Positions 18,083 to 27,649 of a stretch of 39,631 nucleotides of DNA are shown here, in pieces. Position numbers and translations under genes: made by a program. The stretch comes from Comamonadaceae bacterium. GTDB lineage: Bacteria; Pseudomonadota; Gammaproteobacteria; Burkholderiales; Burkholderiaceae_C. The stretch covers positions 1 to 39,631 of the forward strand of contig CANFWH010000018.1 in NCBI GenBank assembly GCA_947450645.1, written 5' to 3'. The notes beneath the pieces were generated by a model. It made no database searches, was not told the origin of the DNA, and saw nothing but the letters and a program-made list of their open reading frames with translations. Position 1 is the first letter of the stretch. Every line of letters starts with the position of its first letter.

Positions 18083-19315
18083 CTACAGCGCACGCGCATG
18101 GCGCACGCCTTTGGCTAAATGCAGCGCTAAAGGTTGCCCAGCCTGTAGCGCCGACGCATCCTTCACGACTTGCCCAGCTTCGTCACTCACCCACGCAAAT
18201 CCTCTATCCAAAACCTTTTGAGGGTGCAAAAGCGCAAGTCTTGCGTCACACTGCGCAAGCCTATATTGCCGCTCTAGTAAACTGCTCCGCAAGCCTTGCT
18301 GCATAAGCCTCGCAGCAGTACCCAGTCTGTTTTGCTGTACGCGCAATTGATCGCTTGGCTGCATCAATCGTCGTGCCAGCTGATCTAAAAACTGTCCCCT
18401 TCTCTCTAGGCCACGTTGGCTGGTTCTTTGCAAAGCCTCGGCCTGCAAAGCCAATCTAGATGTGGCTTGCAGGGTAGGTGTCGCGCAGAGTTCAGCTGCT
18501 GCGGTGGGTGTTGGCGCACGCACATCCGCCACAAAATCAGCCATCGAAAAATCGGTTTCATGCCCAACCCCGCACACGATGGGAACAGGACTTTGCGCAA
18601 TCGTGTAAGCGAGTTGCTCATCGTTAAACGCCCATAAGTCCTCTAACGAACCACCGCCGCGCACCAAGAGGATCACATCAATCGCAGCGCGTCCTTCGTC
18701 AATTAGTTCGTACAAACTATGCAACGCGGCAATTAACTCTGCTGGCGCGTCCACCCCTTGCACCAGCGCAGGTGCAAGCACCACAGGAATGTGCGGCACG
18801 CGACGGGCAAGCGACGTCATCACGTCGCCCCATGCGGCTGCGCCACTCGAGGTGACCACGCCGATGCTTCGTGGATGTTGGCTTAGCGGTCGTTTACGCT
18901 CGGCGTCAAACAATCCTTCGGCTTCCAACTTGCTCTTCAATCGCATGAAGGCTTCCATCAACGTGCCGTGCCCGACACGGCTCATGGATTCGGCCACTAA
19001 TTGCAACTCACCACGCTGTTCGTACACACCCAAGCGACCTGTGACTTCGACTTGCTGACCGTCCGCAGGATTGAAGTTCAGATCCATCGCTGCGCGTTTA
19101 AACATCACCACGCGCAGCTGCCCATCGCTGTCTTTGAGCGTGAAATAGTAATGTCCACTTGCCGCACGGGTAAAGCTAGAGACTTCACCTCGGACGGTCA
19201 CGGGATTGAACCGCGCCTGCAAGCTATCGCCAATAGCCAAGCATAGTGCGCCCACACGCCAAGCTTGGCGCTGCATAGGGGGAATCATGTCGTGCGAGAA
19301 TTGGAGGCTAGTCAT
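18083..19315 (-). CDS. xseA: exodeoxyribonuclease VII large subunit
   Basis: Catalytic subunit of the bidirectional single-strand DNA exonuclease ExoVII. An N-terminal OB fold (about residues 15-115, with GEVSSFTRAASGHYYFTLKD and RVVMF) is followed by the catalytic domain containing SIGVVTSSGAAAWGDVM, VLLVRGGGSLEDLWAFNDEQLAYTIAQSPVPIVCGVGHETDFSMADFVADVRAPTPTAAAEL, then a Gln/Arg/Leu-rich coiled-coil region and a short C-terminal FAWVSDEAGQVV segment. At 410 residues it is somewhat shorter than E. coli's because the coiled-coil region is reduced. The start at 19315 has no clear ribosome site; Met10 is an alternative. It is divergent from exbB with a 28-base gap. The xseB small subunit is not in the window. 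Confidence 0.96.
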   Translation of the reverse strand: MTSLQFSHDMIPPMQRQAWRVGALCLAIGDSLQARFNPVTVRGEVSSFTRAASGHYYFTLKDSDGQLRVVMFKRAAMDLNFNPADGQQVEVTGRLGVYEQRGELQLVAESMSRVGHGTLMEAFMRLKSKLEAEGLFDAERKRPLSQHPRSIGVVTSSGAAAWGDVMTSLARRVPHIPVVLAPALVQGVDAPAELIAALHSLYELIDEGRAAIDVILLVRGGGSLEDLWAFNDEQLAYTIAQSPVPIVCGVGHETDFSMADFVADVRAPTPTAAAELCATPTLQATSRLALQAEALQRTSQRGLERRGQFLDQLARRLMQPSDQLRVQQNRLGTAARLMQQGLRSSLLERQYRLAQCDARLALLHPQKVLDRGFAWVSDEAGQVVKDASALQAGQPLALHLAKGVRHARAL

Positions 19316-19343
19316 TGGCGATATTTTTTAAGGGAGTTGCGCT

Positions 19344-19976
19344 TTGCTATCTATTCTTCAAGCTGCAGGCTGGCCGATTTGGCCCTTGGTTCTGTGTTCG
19401 ATTGTCGCATTGGCACTGATCTTCGAGCGGTTTTTATTTCTGCGCAGCAAGCGTATCAATCCGCCCAAATTATTAGACGAAGCGATGAGCATTTCGCGCC
19501 CCACTTTGCCGCCCAGCGAAACCATTAAACACATGGAGAGCAGCTCCATTTTGGGTGGCGTATTGGCGTCGGGTCTGCGTTCACTGCTCACGCAGCCTCG
19601 CCCCAACCCAGAGGGTCTGCGCAGTGCCATGGAAGTAGCGGGTCGCCACGCCACGCAGCAGCTTGAGAAATATCTCTCAGCCCTTGCTACTATTGCCTCC
19701 GTCGCGCCGCTCTTAGGCCTCTTGGGTACGGTCATTGGCATGATTGAAATTTTTGGTAGTCAATCGGGCTCGGGCGCTTCCGGCACCAACCCCGCAATGC
19801 TGGCACACGGTATTTCGGTCGCGCTCTACAACACAGCGTTTGGTTTAATGGTGGCGATTCCAAGCCTTATTTTTTGGCGCTATTTCAGGGCACGAGTGGA
19901 TGAACTCGAGCTCGCGCTTGAGCAAGCGGCCGAGCGTTTTTATCAGCACCTTAAAGTGCATTGCCGCCCCGAATAA
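19344..19976 (+). CDS. exbB: MotA/TolQ/ExbB proton channel family protein
   Basis: Inner-membrane proton-channel subunit that energises outer-membrane processes with an ExbD partner. It has 210 residues with a hydrophobic span near residues 7-30 (GWPIWPLVLCSIVALALIFERF) and a pair in the C-terminal half (APLLGLLGTVIGMIEIF, then GISVALYNTAFGLMVAIPSLIFW), the conserved family core. The start is TTG at 19344 with AGGGAG seven bases upstream (19331-19336). The gene is followed by exbD and then lpxK; no tonB or tolA is nearby, so whether it serves TonB or Tol is open. Its promoter must lie mostly inside the divergent xseA gene. Confidence 0.92.
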   Translation: MLSILQAAGWPIWPLVLCSIVALALIFERFLFLRSKRINPPKLLDEAMSISRPTLPPSETIKHMESSSILGGVLASGLRSLLTQPRPNPEGLRSAMEVAGRHATQQLEKYLSALATIASVAPLLGLLGTVIGMIEIFGSQSGSGASGTNPAMLAHGISVALYNTAFGLMVAIPSLIFWRYFRARVDELELALEQAAERFYQHLKVHCRPE

Positions 19977-19994
19977 ATCTGCGCACGCATTCTT

Positions 19995-20408
19995 ATGAAA
20001 TTTTCTAAACGCAAAGTCGAACCACCCGAAATCAATTTGATTCCGTTTATCGATGTGCTGCTGGTCGTGCTGATTTTTTTGATGCTATCGACTACTTACA
20101 GTAAGTTCACCGAGCTGCAAGTCAAGCTACCTGCTGCCGATACCGAGCAATCAAAAGACTACCCCAAAGAAATCATCGTCGCCGTGGGCAGCGATGGGCG
20201 CTATGCGGTGGGTAAACAAGCCGTGGACGGTAAAGGCGTGCAGCCCATCACTGCACTGCTACGCGAAGCCGCAGGTGGCTCTAAAAACACGGTGGTAGTG
20301 ATTAGCGCCGATGCACTGGCGAGCCATCAATCGGTCATTACAGTGATGGAAGCAGCGCGGCTAGCGGGTCTTTCACAAATCACCTTTGCCGCGCAGCAAA
20401 GTCAATAA
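19995..20408 (+). CDS. exbD: ExbD/TolR family biopolymer transport protein
   Basis: Partner of the upstream ExbB, with 137 residues. A short basic cytoplasmic N-terminus leads into one transmembrane helix, INLIPFIDVLLVVLIFLMLSTTY, with the proton-relay Asp20. A periplasmic domain of about 95 residues follows, including VAVGSDGRYAVG and VVVISADALASHQSVITVMEAARLAGLSQITFA. It starts 18 bases after exbB and 18 bases before lpxK, consistent with one operon. Confidence 0.94.
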   Translation: MKFSKRKVEPPEINLIPFIDVLLVVLIFLMLSTTYSKFTELQVKLPAADTEQSKDYPKEIIVAVGSDGRYAVGKQAVDGKGVQPITALLREAAGGSKNTVVVISADALASHQSVITVMEAARLAGLSQITFAAQQSQ

Positions 20409-20426
20409 ATAGTTGCCAGCGACACC

Positions 20427-21416
20427 ATGCCACCCCATCACTGGCTAAAGCCATCTCATCCCATCACGACCCTGCTGCGTCCTGCGGCATGGGCATTTGA
20501 TCGATTGCGTGCCATGCGCGTCAAGCTCTACGACTGGGGTATTTTTAAAACACGCCAGCTGCCCGTACCCGTGATTGTGGTGGGCAATGTGGTGGCAGGC
20601 GGTGTGGGTAAAACACCTGTCGTCATTGAGCTTGTGCAGCGCTTGCTGCACATGGGCTACCAGCCAGGAGTTGTTTCACGCGGGTATGGTCGCAAAAATA
20701 AAGACTGCCAAATCGTCAACACCACCAGCACGGCTCTAGACGTGGGCGATGAGCCGTTACTTATAGCCCATGCCTGCCAAGTCCCTGTGGCTGTGGCTTC
20801 CCGCCGCGTGCAGGCCGCGAAGGTTTTGCTCGCAGCGCATCCCGAGTGCAATGTGCTGGTGAGCGACGATGGCTTGCAGCACCTCGCGCTAGGCCGCGAT
20901 ATCGAAGTCGTGCTGTTTGACGAACGCGGCGTAGGGAACAACCTGCCACTTCCCGCTGGTCCGCTGCGCGAACCATGGCCTAGAAAGCCGCGCTGCAAAG
21001 TGCACTTGGTTTTAAGTGATGTTCCGCGAAGCCTTGTCGGCTATGGCCTGGACGAGAGCGGCCAACAGTACCCGCTATCGACACTAAACCAACAGACGCT
21101 GCACGCACTAGCAGGCATCGCCAAACCTGATCGCTTTTTCGACATGCTGCGCGCGGAAGGTTTGACGCTTGCCCAAACTCACGCCTACCCCGATCATGTT
21201 GATTTCACAAAGTCAGATATCGCCCTAAAACTGGCCGCTAGCCCAAGCGCTATATGGCTTTGCACAGAGAAGGATGCCGTTAAATTGTGGCCACTCTTCC
21301 CTGATCTCGCGCATTGCATTTTGGCTGTGCCACTCATCATTGATTTAGATACCACGTTTTTATCCGTGTTCGATGTGAGCATTCAGTCACTCATGCTTCA
21401 ACCCAAAACTTCGTAG
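20427..21416 (+). CDS. lpxK: tetraacyldisaccharide 4'-kinase
   Basis: Phosphorylates the 4' position of the lipid A disaccharide precursor to lipid IVA at the cytoplasmic face of the inner membrane. The 329-residue length is standard. It has an N-terminal amphipathic/hydrophobic region, the P-loop GGVGKT (58-63) within VIVVGNVVAGGVGKTPVVIEL, SRGYGRK, GDEPLLIA, and VLVSDDGLQHLALGRDIEVVLFD, the catalytic D-D-G-L-Q segment. It lies in the exbB-exbD-lpxK-Trm112-kdsB-adk block common to Burkholderiales, while lpxA, lpxB and lpxD are in the minus-strand cluster of this same window. Confidence 0.96.
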   Translation: MPPHHWLKPSHPITTLLRPAAWAFDRLRAMRVKLYDWGIFKTRQLPVPVIVVGNVVAGGVGKTPVVIELVQRLLHMGYQPGVVSRGYGRKNKDCQIVNTTSTALDVGDEPLLIAHACQVPVAVASRRVQAAKVLLAAHPECNVLVSDDGLQHLALGRDIEVVLFDERGVGNNLPLPAGPLREPWPRKPRCKVHLVLSDVPRSLVGYGLDESGQQYPLSTLNQQTLHALAGIAKPDRFFDMLRAEGLTLAQTHAYPDHVDFTKSDIALKLAASPSAIWLCTEKDAVKLWPLFPDLAHCILAVPLIIDLDTTFLSVFDVSIQSLMLQPKTS

Positions 21417-21425
21417 GAAACCGCT

Positions 21426-21614
21426 ATGGATGCCAAACTGCTAGAGCTACTTGTCTGCCCCGTCACCAAAGGCCCGCTGCGTTTTAATGCCAACACGCAA
21501 GAGTTAATCAGCCGTAGCGCCCGCTTAGCCTATCCCGTGCGCGACGGCATTCCTGTAATGCTAGAGAACGAAGCGCGTCCACTCACTGAAGCTGAGATTG
21601 AAGAGAAGCGCTAA
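21426..21614 (+). CDS. Trm112 family protein (YcaR-like)
   Basis: A 62-residue protein with the Trm112p fold signature: [49 protein letters not shown]. In bacteria these small proteins are usually encoded between lpxK and kdsB, as here; their role is poorly defined, although eukaryotic Trm112 activates methyltransferases. Only one Cys of the zinc-site set remains (in CPVTKGPL), which is usual for the bacterial group. It starts 9 bases after lpxK and ends one base before the proposed kdsB start. Confidence 0.93.
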   Translation: MDAKLLELLVCPVTKGPLRFNANTQELISRSARLAYPVRDGIPVMLENEARPLTEAEIEEKR

Positions 21615-21615
21615 C

Positions 21616-22407
21616 GTGAGCGCCTCATTTACCGTCCTCATTCCCGCAAGGCTCGCTTCCACACGCTTGCCCAATAAGCCCTTAGCTGATATTGCGGGCT
21701 TGCCCATGATCGTGCGCGTGGCACGGCAAGCGGCGCTATCTCACGCATCGCAAGTTGTGGTGGCAACTGATAGTTTAGAAGTCAAAACCGCTTGCGAAGC
21801 TCATCAAACTGCGGTCGTGATGACGCGTAGCGATCACCCCTCTGGTAGCGACCGATTAGCCGAAGCCTGCGCCCAGCTTGGCCTAGCGGACGACGCCATT
21901 GTCGTCAACGTACAAGGCGACGAGCCACTCATCGACCCAGCGCTCATTAATGCCGTGGCGCAAAAACTGATTGATAGACCCGATTGCGCCATGAGCACTG
22001 CTGCGCACGCCATTGCCGATGCATCTGAATGGAACAATCCCAACATCGTGAAGGTCGTTTTGGACGCAAAAGATACAGCGCTGTACTTCAGCCGAAGCCT
22101 TATTCCGTATGACCGTGATAACACCAGAATTAGCCTACAAGCCACAACCAGTAAGGCTTCCACGAGTGCCAATTTATCTGCTCTGCCGCTACGCCATATC
22201 GGCATCTATGGCTATCGCGTTGGCTTTCTAAAGCGGTTTCCAACATTGGCACAAGCGCCCATCGAACGCTTAGAAGCGCTTGAACAGCTGCGCGTACTAT
22301 GGCACGGCGAACGCATTGCCGTGTACCTGAGCCCAGAGGCCGCAGGCACTGGCGTGGACACACCTGAAGACTTAGCCCGTGTACGCAGTCTCCTGTCAGG
22401 GACATGA
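21616..22407 (+). CDS. kdsB: 3-deoxy-manno-octulosonate cytidylyltransferase
   Basis: Activates Kdo as CMP-Kdo for addition to lipid IVA. The frame opens at 21598 inside the Trm112 gene, but the GTG at 21616 lies one base after that gene's stop, has GAGAAG just upstream, and gives [28 protein letters not shown], the normal N-terminus. Motifs: [15 protein letters not shown] (nucleotide binding), VQGDEPLID, and the C-terminal [13 protein letters not shown] and [11 protein letters not shown]. The length is 263 residues, near the family norm. It sits in the same operon as lpxK. Confidence 0.96.
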   Translation: MSASFTVLIPARLASTRLPNKPLADIAGLPMIVRVARQAALSHASQVVVATDSLEVKTACEAHQTAVVMTRSDHPSGSDRLAEACAQLGLADDAIVVNVQGDEPLIDPALINAVAQKLIDRPDCAMSTAAHAIADASEWNNPNIVKVVLDAKDTALYFSRSLIPYDRDNTRISLQATTSKASTSANLSALPLRHIGIYGYRVGFLKRFPTLAQAPIERLEALEQLRVLWHGERIAVYLSPEAAGTGVDTPEDLARVRSLLSGT

Positions 22408-22461
22408 TACGCACCCATGCTATGCTTTGAGCTGTTGTTAATTTTTGTAAACACAAAATAA

Positions 22462-23133
<672 letters not shown>

Positions 23134-23154
23134 ACATATTTTCAGGAGTTCATC

Positions 23155-23763
23155 ATGGTCACTCGCTTTATCCGAACTTTTATCACCTCTCTTGTAGCCC
23201 TTATGGCGCTTGGCCTCACGGGCTGCGGCTACAACGATTTTCAGCGTTTAGATGAGCAAACCAAATCCGCATGGGCAGAAGTGTTGAATCAATATCAGCG
23301 TCGCTCAGATTTGATTCCGAACATCGTCGCATCGGTCAAAGGCGAAGCGAATTTTGAACAAACAACACTCACACAGGTGATTGAAGCGCGTTCCAAAGCC
23401 ACGGCGATGCAGGTCTCACCAGAGACGTTGAATAATCCCGAAGCGTTTAAGAAATTTCAAGACGTACAAAATCAATTGGGCGGTGCACTCTCGCGTTTAA
23501 TGGCCGTCACCGAGAACTACCCCAACCTCAAAGCCAATGCGGCTTTCCATGATTTGCGTGTGGAGCTAGAAGGCACAGAAAATCGAATCACGATTGCGCG
23601 AAATAATTTCATTCAAGCCGTGCAAAGCTATAACGTACTCGCACGTAGTTTTCCAACCAACCTTACCGCGATGGTGATGAGCTACTCGGTCAAGCCTAGC
23701 TTCACGGTTGCTAACGAAGCGGAAATTTCTAAAGCGCCTGCTGTCAACTTCGATAAAAAGTAA
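23155..23763 (+). CDS. lemA: LemA family lipoprotein
   Basis: A 202-residue LemA-family protein of unknown biochemical function. The N-terminus is a lipoprotein signal ending in a lipobox (ALGLTGC, Cys about residue 24), then the LemA helical domain: YNDFQRLDEQTKSAWAEVLNQYQRRSDLIPNIVASVKG (the conserved W..v.nqyqRR.dLIPN), NQLGGALSRLMAVTENYPNLKAN, and LEGTENRITIARNNFIQAVQSYNV. It has a good AGGAG site 8 bases before the ATG. It is followed by two TPM-domain genes, a widespread LemA-TPM association. Confidence 0.95.
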   Translation: MVTRFIRTFITSLVALMALGLTGCGYNDFQRLDEQTKSAWAEVLNQYQRRSDLIPNIVASVKGEANFEQTTLTQVIEARSKATAMQVSPETLNNPEAFKKFQDVQNQLGGALSRLMAVTENYPNLKANAAFHDLRVELEGTENRITIARNNFIQAVQSYNVLARSFPTNLTAMVMSYSVKPSFTVANEAEISKAPAVNFDKK

Positions 23764-23766
23764 GTC

Positions 23767-24543
23767 ATGTGCAAACTGGCACGAGTTGCCATGGCTGTTG
23801 TCCTTGGCTGGCTGCTTGCCATCACAGCCATTGCACAAGCGCCATCAGCCACCGCAACTGCTACCGCCCTGCAAGCCATACCCGCATTGACATCTCGGGT
23901 GATTGATCAAACGCAAACGCTATCTACTGGCGATCTTGCAGCCTTAGAAAATCAACTGCAAACGCTGGAGCAAACACGCGGCGCACAGGTCGTGGTGTTG
24001 ATGGTTGCGACGACGCAGCCAGAAGATATTTTTAGCTACAGCAACCGAGTCGCCAACAGCTGGAAGATTGGCCGCAAAGACATGGGCGATGGCGTGCTGA
24101 TCGTTGTTGCTAAAGACGATCACAAATTGCGCATCGAGATTGCCAAGTCACTAGAAGGAACAATTCCTGACCTCGCAGCCAGTGACATTATTCAAAATGC
24201 AATTGCACCCGCCTTTAAGCAAAGCCAATACCAGAAAGGCTTGCAGGCGGGTATTGCAAAAATTGAAGCTCGGATTTCAGGTGATGCGAGTAGCGTTCCT
24301 GCGAGTAAAACAACGACGGCACCTTCGCAATTTGGCGACACACCATCGAATCTATTTGCTTTGATTGGCATCATCATTTTGTTTTTACTCGCGATTCGAT
24401 TTTTTGGTTTTGGCAACACCATGCTGATCTTGATGTCGATGACGCGTGGCGGTGGCGGTGGTTACAGTTCTGGCGGTGGCGGCGGATTTAGTTCAGGCGG
24501 TGGCGGTAATTTTGGCGGCGGCGGCGCATCGGGTAACTGGTGA
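23767..24543 (+). CDS. TPM domain-containing exported membrane protein (YgcG-like)
   Basis: A 258-residue protein with an N-terminal signal or anchor (MAVVLGWLLAITAIAQA), then a TPM (TLP18.3/Psb32/MOLO-1) domain: LTSRVIDQTQTLSTGDLAALENQLQTLEQTRGAQVVVLMVATTQPEDIFSYSNRVANSWKIGRKDMGDGVLIVVAKDDHKLRIEIAKSLEG. A transmembrane segment (ALIGIIILFLLAIRFFGFG, around 200-220) and a Gly/Ser-rich tail ending GASGNW follow. This architecture is the classic partner of LemA. It starts 3 bases after the lemA stop, so it is coupled. Confidence 0.94.
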   Translation: MCKLARVAMAVVLGWLLAITAIAQAPSATATATALQAIPALTSRVIDQTQTLSTGDLAALENQLQTLEQTRGAQVVVLMVATTQPEDIFSYSNRVANSWKIGRKDMGDGVLIVVAKDDHKLRIEIAKSLEGTIPDLAASDIIQNAIAPAFKQSQYQKGLQAGIAKIEARISGDASSVPASKTTTAPSQFGDTPSNLFALIGIIILFLLAIRFFGFGNTMLILMSMTRGGGGGYSSGGGGGFSSGGGGNFGGGGASGNW

Positions 24544-24559
24544 CAAGGATGGTGATCTG

Positions 24560-25075
24560 ATGAAACAAACATTCCTTCAAACACTCAAACGCATTGCTAA
24601 ACACAGTCGCTACAGCGCACGTGATGCCGCGCGTGCTGTACCCGCAGATGCGCAAGTAAGATTACAAACAAAAATCCATCAAAGTGAGCTGCACCACAGC
24701 GGACAAATTCGCCTTTGCGTAGAAGCCGCCTTGCCGCTAGGCCATATCTGGAAAGGCTTGCCAGTGCGTGATCGCGCCATTGGGCTATTCAAAAAACTAG
24801 GCGTTGAGGATACCCAGCATCACAATGGCGTACTCATTTATTTGCAATTAGCAGAGCGAAAAATTGAAATCGTTGCCGATCATGGGCTCAATCTTCATGC
24901 CACGCCCGAGCATTGGACGCAAACAATGGCGCGGATGCGAACGGCATTTCAAGCTAATCGTTTTGAAGAAGGTTTGAACTTGGCGATTGATGAAGTGACC
25001 GACTTGCTCGCGCGGCATTTTCCAGGCAACGCGGCTCATCCAAATGAATTACCTGACGCGCCTGTGATTCTTTAA
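24560..25075 (+). CDS. second TPM domain-containing protein, no signal peptide
   Basis: A 171-residue protein. The frame opens earlier in the Gly-rich tail region of the previous gene, but the ATG at 24560 follows AAGGAT and starts a sensible protein. After a basic N-terminal stretch (MKQTFLQTLKRIAKHSRYSARDAARAV) come TPM-like elements: WKGLPVRDRAIGLFKKLGVEDTQHHNGVLIYLQLAERKIEIVADHGLNLHA and FQANRFEEGLNLAIDEVTDLLARHFPG. There is no signal peptide and no membrane span. It is probably cytosolic, or membrane-associated through its basic N-terminus. It ends flush against the convergent methyltransferase gene. Confidence 0.9.
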   Translation: MKQTFLQTLKRIAKHSRYSARDAARAVPADAQVRLQTKIHQSELHHSGQIRLCVEAALPLGHIWKGLPVRDRAIGLFKKLGVEDTQHHNGVLIYLQLAERKIEIVADHGLNLHATPEHWTQTMARMRTAFQANRFEEGLNLAIDEVTDLLARHFPGNAAHPNELPDAPVIL

Positions 25076-25876
25076 TCAGGCCGACGCGTACAAACACACC
25101 GCTGCTGCTGCTGCCACGTTGAGCGATTCTTGCCCCATTTGTTTGATATTGACCCTTGTGGAAGCCTTATCCAATAAGGCCTGCGAGACACCTTGGCCTT
25201 CGTGACCCATCACCCAAGCGCATGGATTTGAAATCTTTTTTGCCGCTTGTAACTCGTGCAGCAACGCTCCGCCATGCACATCGGTCGCATAAATCGGAAC
25301 GTTGAGCACAATGTCAACAGCCTGCAAACCTTCGACCAAGTGCAAGGCAAAGTGTGCGCCCATTGCAGCCCTAAGCACTTTGGGCGACCACAGTAGCGCC
25401 GTGCCTTCGAGCGACAAGATTTGCGTGACGCCAAACGCGGCGGCGCTACGCAGCATGGAGCCGACATTGCCCGCGTCCTGCACGCGGTCTAGCACGAGTG
25501 TGCGCGCGGTTTTGTGAATGACGCCTGCTTGCTCTGGCAGCGACAGCACAAATCCCACGCCGCCGCTAGACGGCAATCCACTGATGTACTCAAAGAGGCT
25601 ATCTGGAAGCACCAATGCCTCGCAAGCCACATCTAATTTGCCTTGCAAGGCCAATGCTTCCACAAGACCCATCCAATGTGGCTTAGCAGACAGTGACACA
25701 ATTATTTTTTGTAGTTGCACGCTTAGTTGCAAGGGTGCTTTTAAAAACGCATCGCACAAGTGCTCACCCTCTAGCCACACTTGCCCAGCCGCTTTGTAAC
25801 TGCTGCTGGCTTGCGTCAAACGCTTGATCGCTTTGACATGTGGGTTATCGCGCGAGGTAATGGTTTGAATCTTCAT
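25076..25876 (-). CDS. TrmH/SpoU family RNA 2'-O-methyltransferase
   Basis: A SAM-dependent RNA ribose methyltransferase of the SPOUT superfamily, 266 residues. The N-terminal substrate-binding part begins [35 protein letters not shown]. The SpoU motifs follow: [24 protein letters not shown] (motif 1), [17 protein letters not shown] (motif 2) and [20 protein letters not shown] (motif 3, the SAM knot). The target (rRNA or tRNA) cannot be set from sequence, so I give no symbol. Its start overlaps rnhB as ATGA, and its stop abuts the stop of the converging TPM gene, with no terminator hairpin between. Confidence 0.9.
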   Translation of the reverse strand: MKIQTITSRDNPHVKAIKRLTQASSSYKAAGQVWLEGEHLCDAFLKAPLQLSVQLQKIIVSLSAKPHWMGLVEALALQGKLDVACEALVLPDSLFEYISGLPSSGGVGFVLSLPEQAGVIHKTARTLVLDRVQDAGNVGSMLRSAAAFGVTQILSLEGTALLWSPKVLRAAMGAHFALHLVEGLQAVDIVLNVPIYATDVHGGALLHELQAAKKISNPCAWVMGHEGQGVSQALLDKASTRVNIKQMGQESLNVAAAAAVCLYASA

Positions 25877-26499
25877 ACGGGTAGCGCATAGGCACGCACA
25901 GGCGCGAAGCTACGTCTGTGTAGCGGGGTTGCCCCGTGCAGCCGCAGCGCCGTGATGTGCTGCGCCGTGCCATAGCCCTTGTGCTGCGCAAAGCCAAAGT
26001 CGGGGTAGTCTCGGTCAATGCTTTCACACCAGCGGTCTCGCGTGACCTTGGCCAAAATAGATGCTGCTGAGATGGACTGCACCAGCGCATCTCCGCCCAC
26101 AATCGCCTCGGCGAGCATAGGCAGCACGGGCACACGGTTGCCGTCGATTAAAACCTTCACGGGCGGCAAACGCAGACCCAGCACGGCGCGCTGCATGGCG
26201 AGCATGGTGGCTTGCAAAATGTTGAGCCTATCAATCTCTTCCACCGACGCTTCGGCGACCGACACGCAAAGCGCTTTCGCCATAATTTCATCGAACAATT
26301 TTTCGCGCTTGCGTGCAGTGAGTTTTTTGGAATCATCGAGCCCTTTGATGGGATGAAAGTCGTTCAAAATCACTGCTGCTGCAACGACTGGCCCTGCTAG
26401 CGGGCCGCGTCCTGCTTCATCCACGCCCGCCACCAAGCCAGGCTTATCCCAAACAAGGGATGGCTGCAAAGTCAATACAGGTGGTGCTTCGCGCTTCAT
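25873..26499 (-). CDS. rnhB: ribonuclease HII
   Basis: Removes RNA from RNA-DNA hybrids, including single ribonucleotides. 208 residues. [21 protein letters not shown] has the catalytic Asp27-Glu28 pair. Further signatures are [16 protein letters not shown], and [44 protein letters not shown] with the remaining catalytic Asp. ATGA overlaps couple it to lpxB upstream and to the SpoU-like gene downstream, the standard lpxB-rnhB order. Confidence 0.97.
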   Translation of the reverse strand: MKREAPPVLTLQPSLVWDKPGLVAGVDEAGRGPLAGPVVAAAVILNDFHPIKGLDDSKKLTARKREKLFDEIMAKALCVSVAEASVEEIDRLNILQATMLAMQRAVLGLRLPPVKVLIDGNRVPVLPMLAEAIVGGDALVQSISAASILAKVTRDRWCESIDRDYPDFGFAQHKGYGTAQHITALRLHGATPLHRRSFAPVRAYALPV

Positions 26500-27647
26500 G
26501 CGTGCAAATCCTTCGAGATCACCTTTGCAACATCTTCGGCCGCCAAACGCGGCGTATCACGCAGCAATTCCGAATGCAAAGCAGCAAAGCGATCGGCGAC
26601 TTTGACCGAGGCAATGGGATCATCCAACCATGCGAGAACCGCTCTGAATAAAGCTTCTGGGCTTGCTGCGTCTTGCAAAAATTCGGGGACGACAAAATCG
26701 CCACACAAAATATTGGGTAACCCGATCCAAGCTTGATAGCGTTTTTTGCGCATCAAGAGCCAACTGAGCGCATTCATTTTGTAGGCGATGACCATAGGGC
26801 GCTTAAAGAGCGCAGCCTCTAGCGTGGCCGTGCCGCTAGCGACCAAGGACACATCGCAAGCCGCAAGCGCAAGGTGAGATTGACCTTGCAGTACCTGCAC
26901 CTGCGCAAGTTGCTTTGAACTGAGTTTGCTTGATAGTTGCGTCTCTATTTTTGACTTGAGTAGCGGCACAGCTGGCAACAAGACTTTGATGTGGGGGCGA
27001 GCGTGTAAGAGTAACTTGATCGTCTGCGCAAATGTATCACCGATATATTGAATTTCGGATGCGCGACTGCCTGGCAGCACGGCGACGACTGCATCATCTC
27101 CGCGTAAGCCAAATGCCTCGCGAGCCACGTCCCGATTGGGCTGCAACGGTATCACACTCGCCAGTGGATGCCCCACGTAGCTGGCTGAAATGCCGTGCGC
27201 AGCATAGAGTGCAGGCTCGAATGGAAAAATGCACAGCACGTGATCGACGCTCTTTTTGATTTTATGAATACGCTCACCACGCCACGCCCAAATCGAAGGG
27301 CTGACAAATTGAATCGTCTTGATGCCCGCTTGCTTTAAATCACGCTCAAGATCGAGATTGAAATCGGGCGCATCCACACCAATAAAAACATCAGGTGGAT
27401 TTTGTAGCAAGAGCTCTTTAAGTTGCCGACGGATGCTGACAATCTCGCGGTAATGACGTAGCACTTCGATGTAGCCACGCACGGCTAATTTATCGGATGG
27501 CCACCAAGCGGTAAAGCCGCGCTCTACCATACGTGCGCCGCCAATGCCAAAGCTTTGAAGTAGCGGCCACTTGGCTTTCAAACCATCTAAGAGCAAGCCT
27601 GCAAGTAGGTCGCCCGAGGTTTCGCCTGCAACCAAAGCGATCTTCAT
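26496..27647 (-). CDS. lpxB: lipid-A-disaccharide synthase
   Basis: GT19 glycosyltransferase joining lipid X to UDP-2,3-diacylglucosamine at the inner membrane. 383 residues. It begins with the diagnostic [23 protein letters not shown] and contains [74 protein letters not shown] and [20 protein letters not shown]. It is separated from lpxA by only 2 bases. Confidence 0.97.
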   Translation of the reverse strand: MKIALVAGETSGDLLAGLLLDGLKAKWPLLQSFGIGGARMVERGFTAWWPSDKLAVRGYIEVLRHYREIVSIRRQLKELLLQNPPDVFIGVDAPDFNLDLERDLKQAGIKTIQFVSPSIWAWRGERIHKIKKSVDHVLCIFPFEPALYAAHGISASYVGHPLASVIPLQPNRDVAREAFGLRGDDAVVAVLPGSRASEIQYIGDTFAQTIKLLLHARPHIKVLLPAVPLLKSKIETQLSSKLSSKQLAQVQVLQGQSHLALAACDVSLVASGTATLEAALFKRPMVIAYKMNALSWLLMRKKRYQAWIGLPNILCGDFVVPEFLQDAASPEALFRAVLAWLDDPIASVKVADRFAALHSELLRDTPRLAAEDVAKVISKDLHA

Positions 27648-27649
27648 TT

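Noticed and set aside
24446..24559. Gly/Val/Ala-rich extension upstream of the second TPM protein
   Set aside because: It is the first TPM gene's Gly-rich tail read in another frame.
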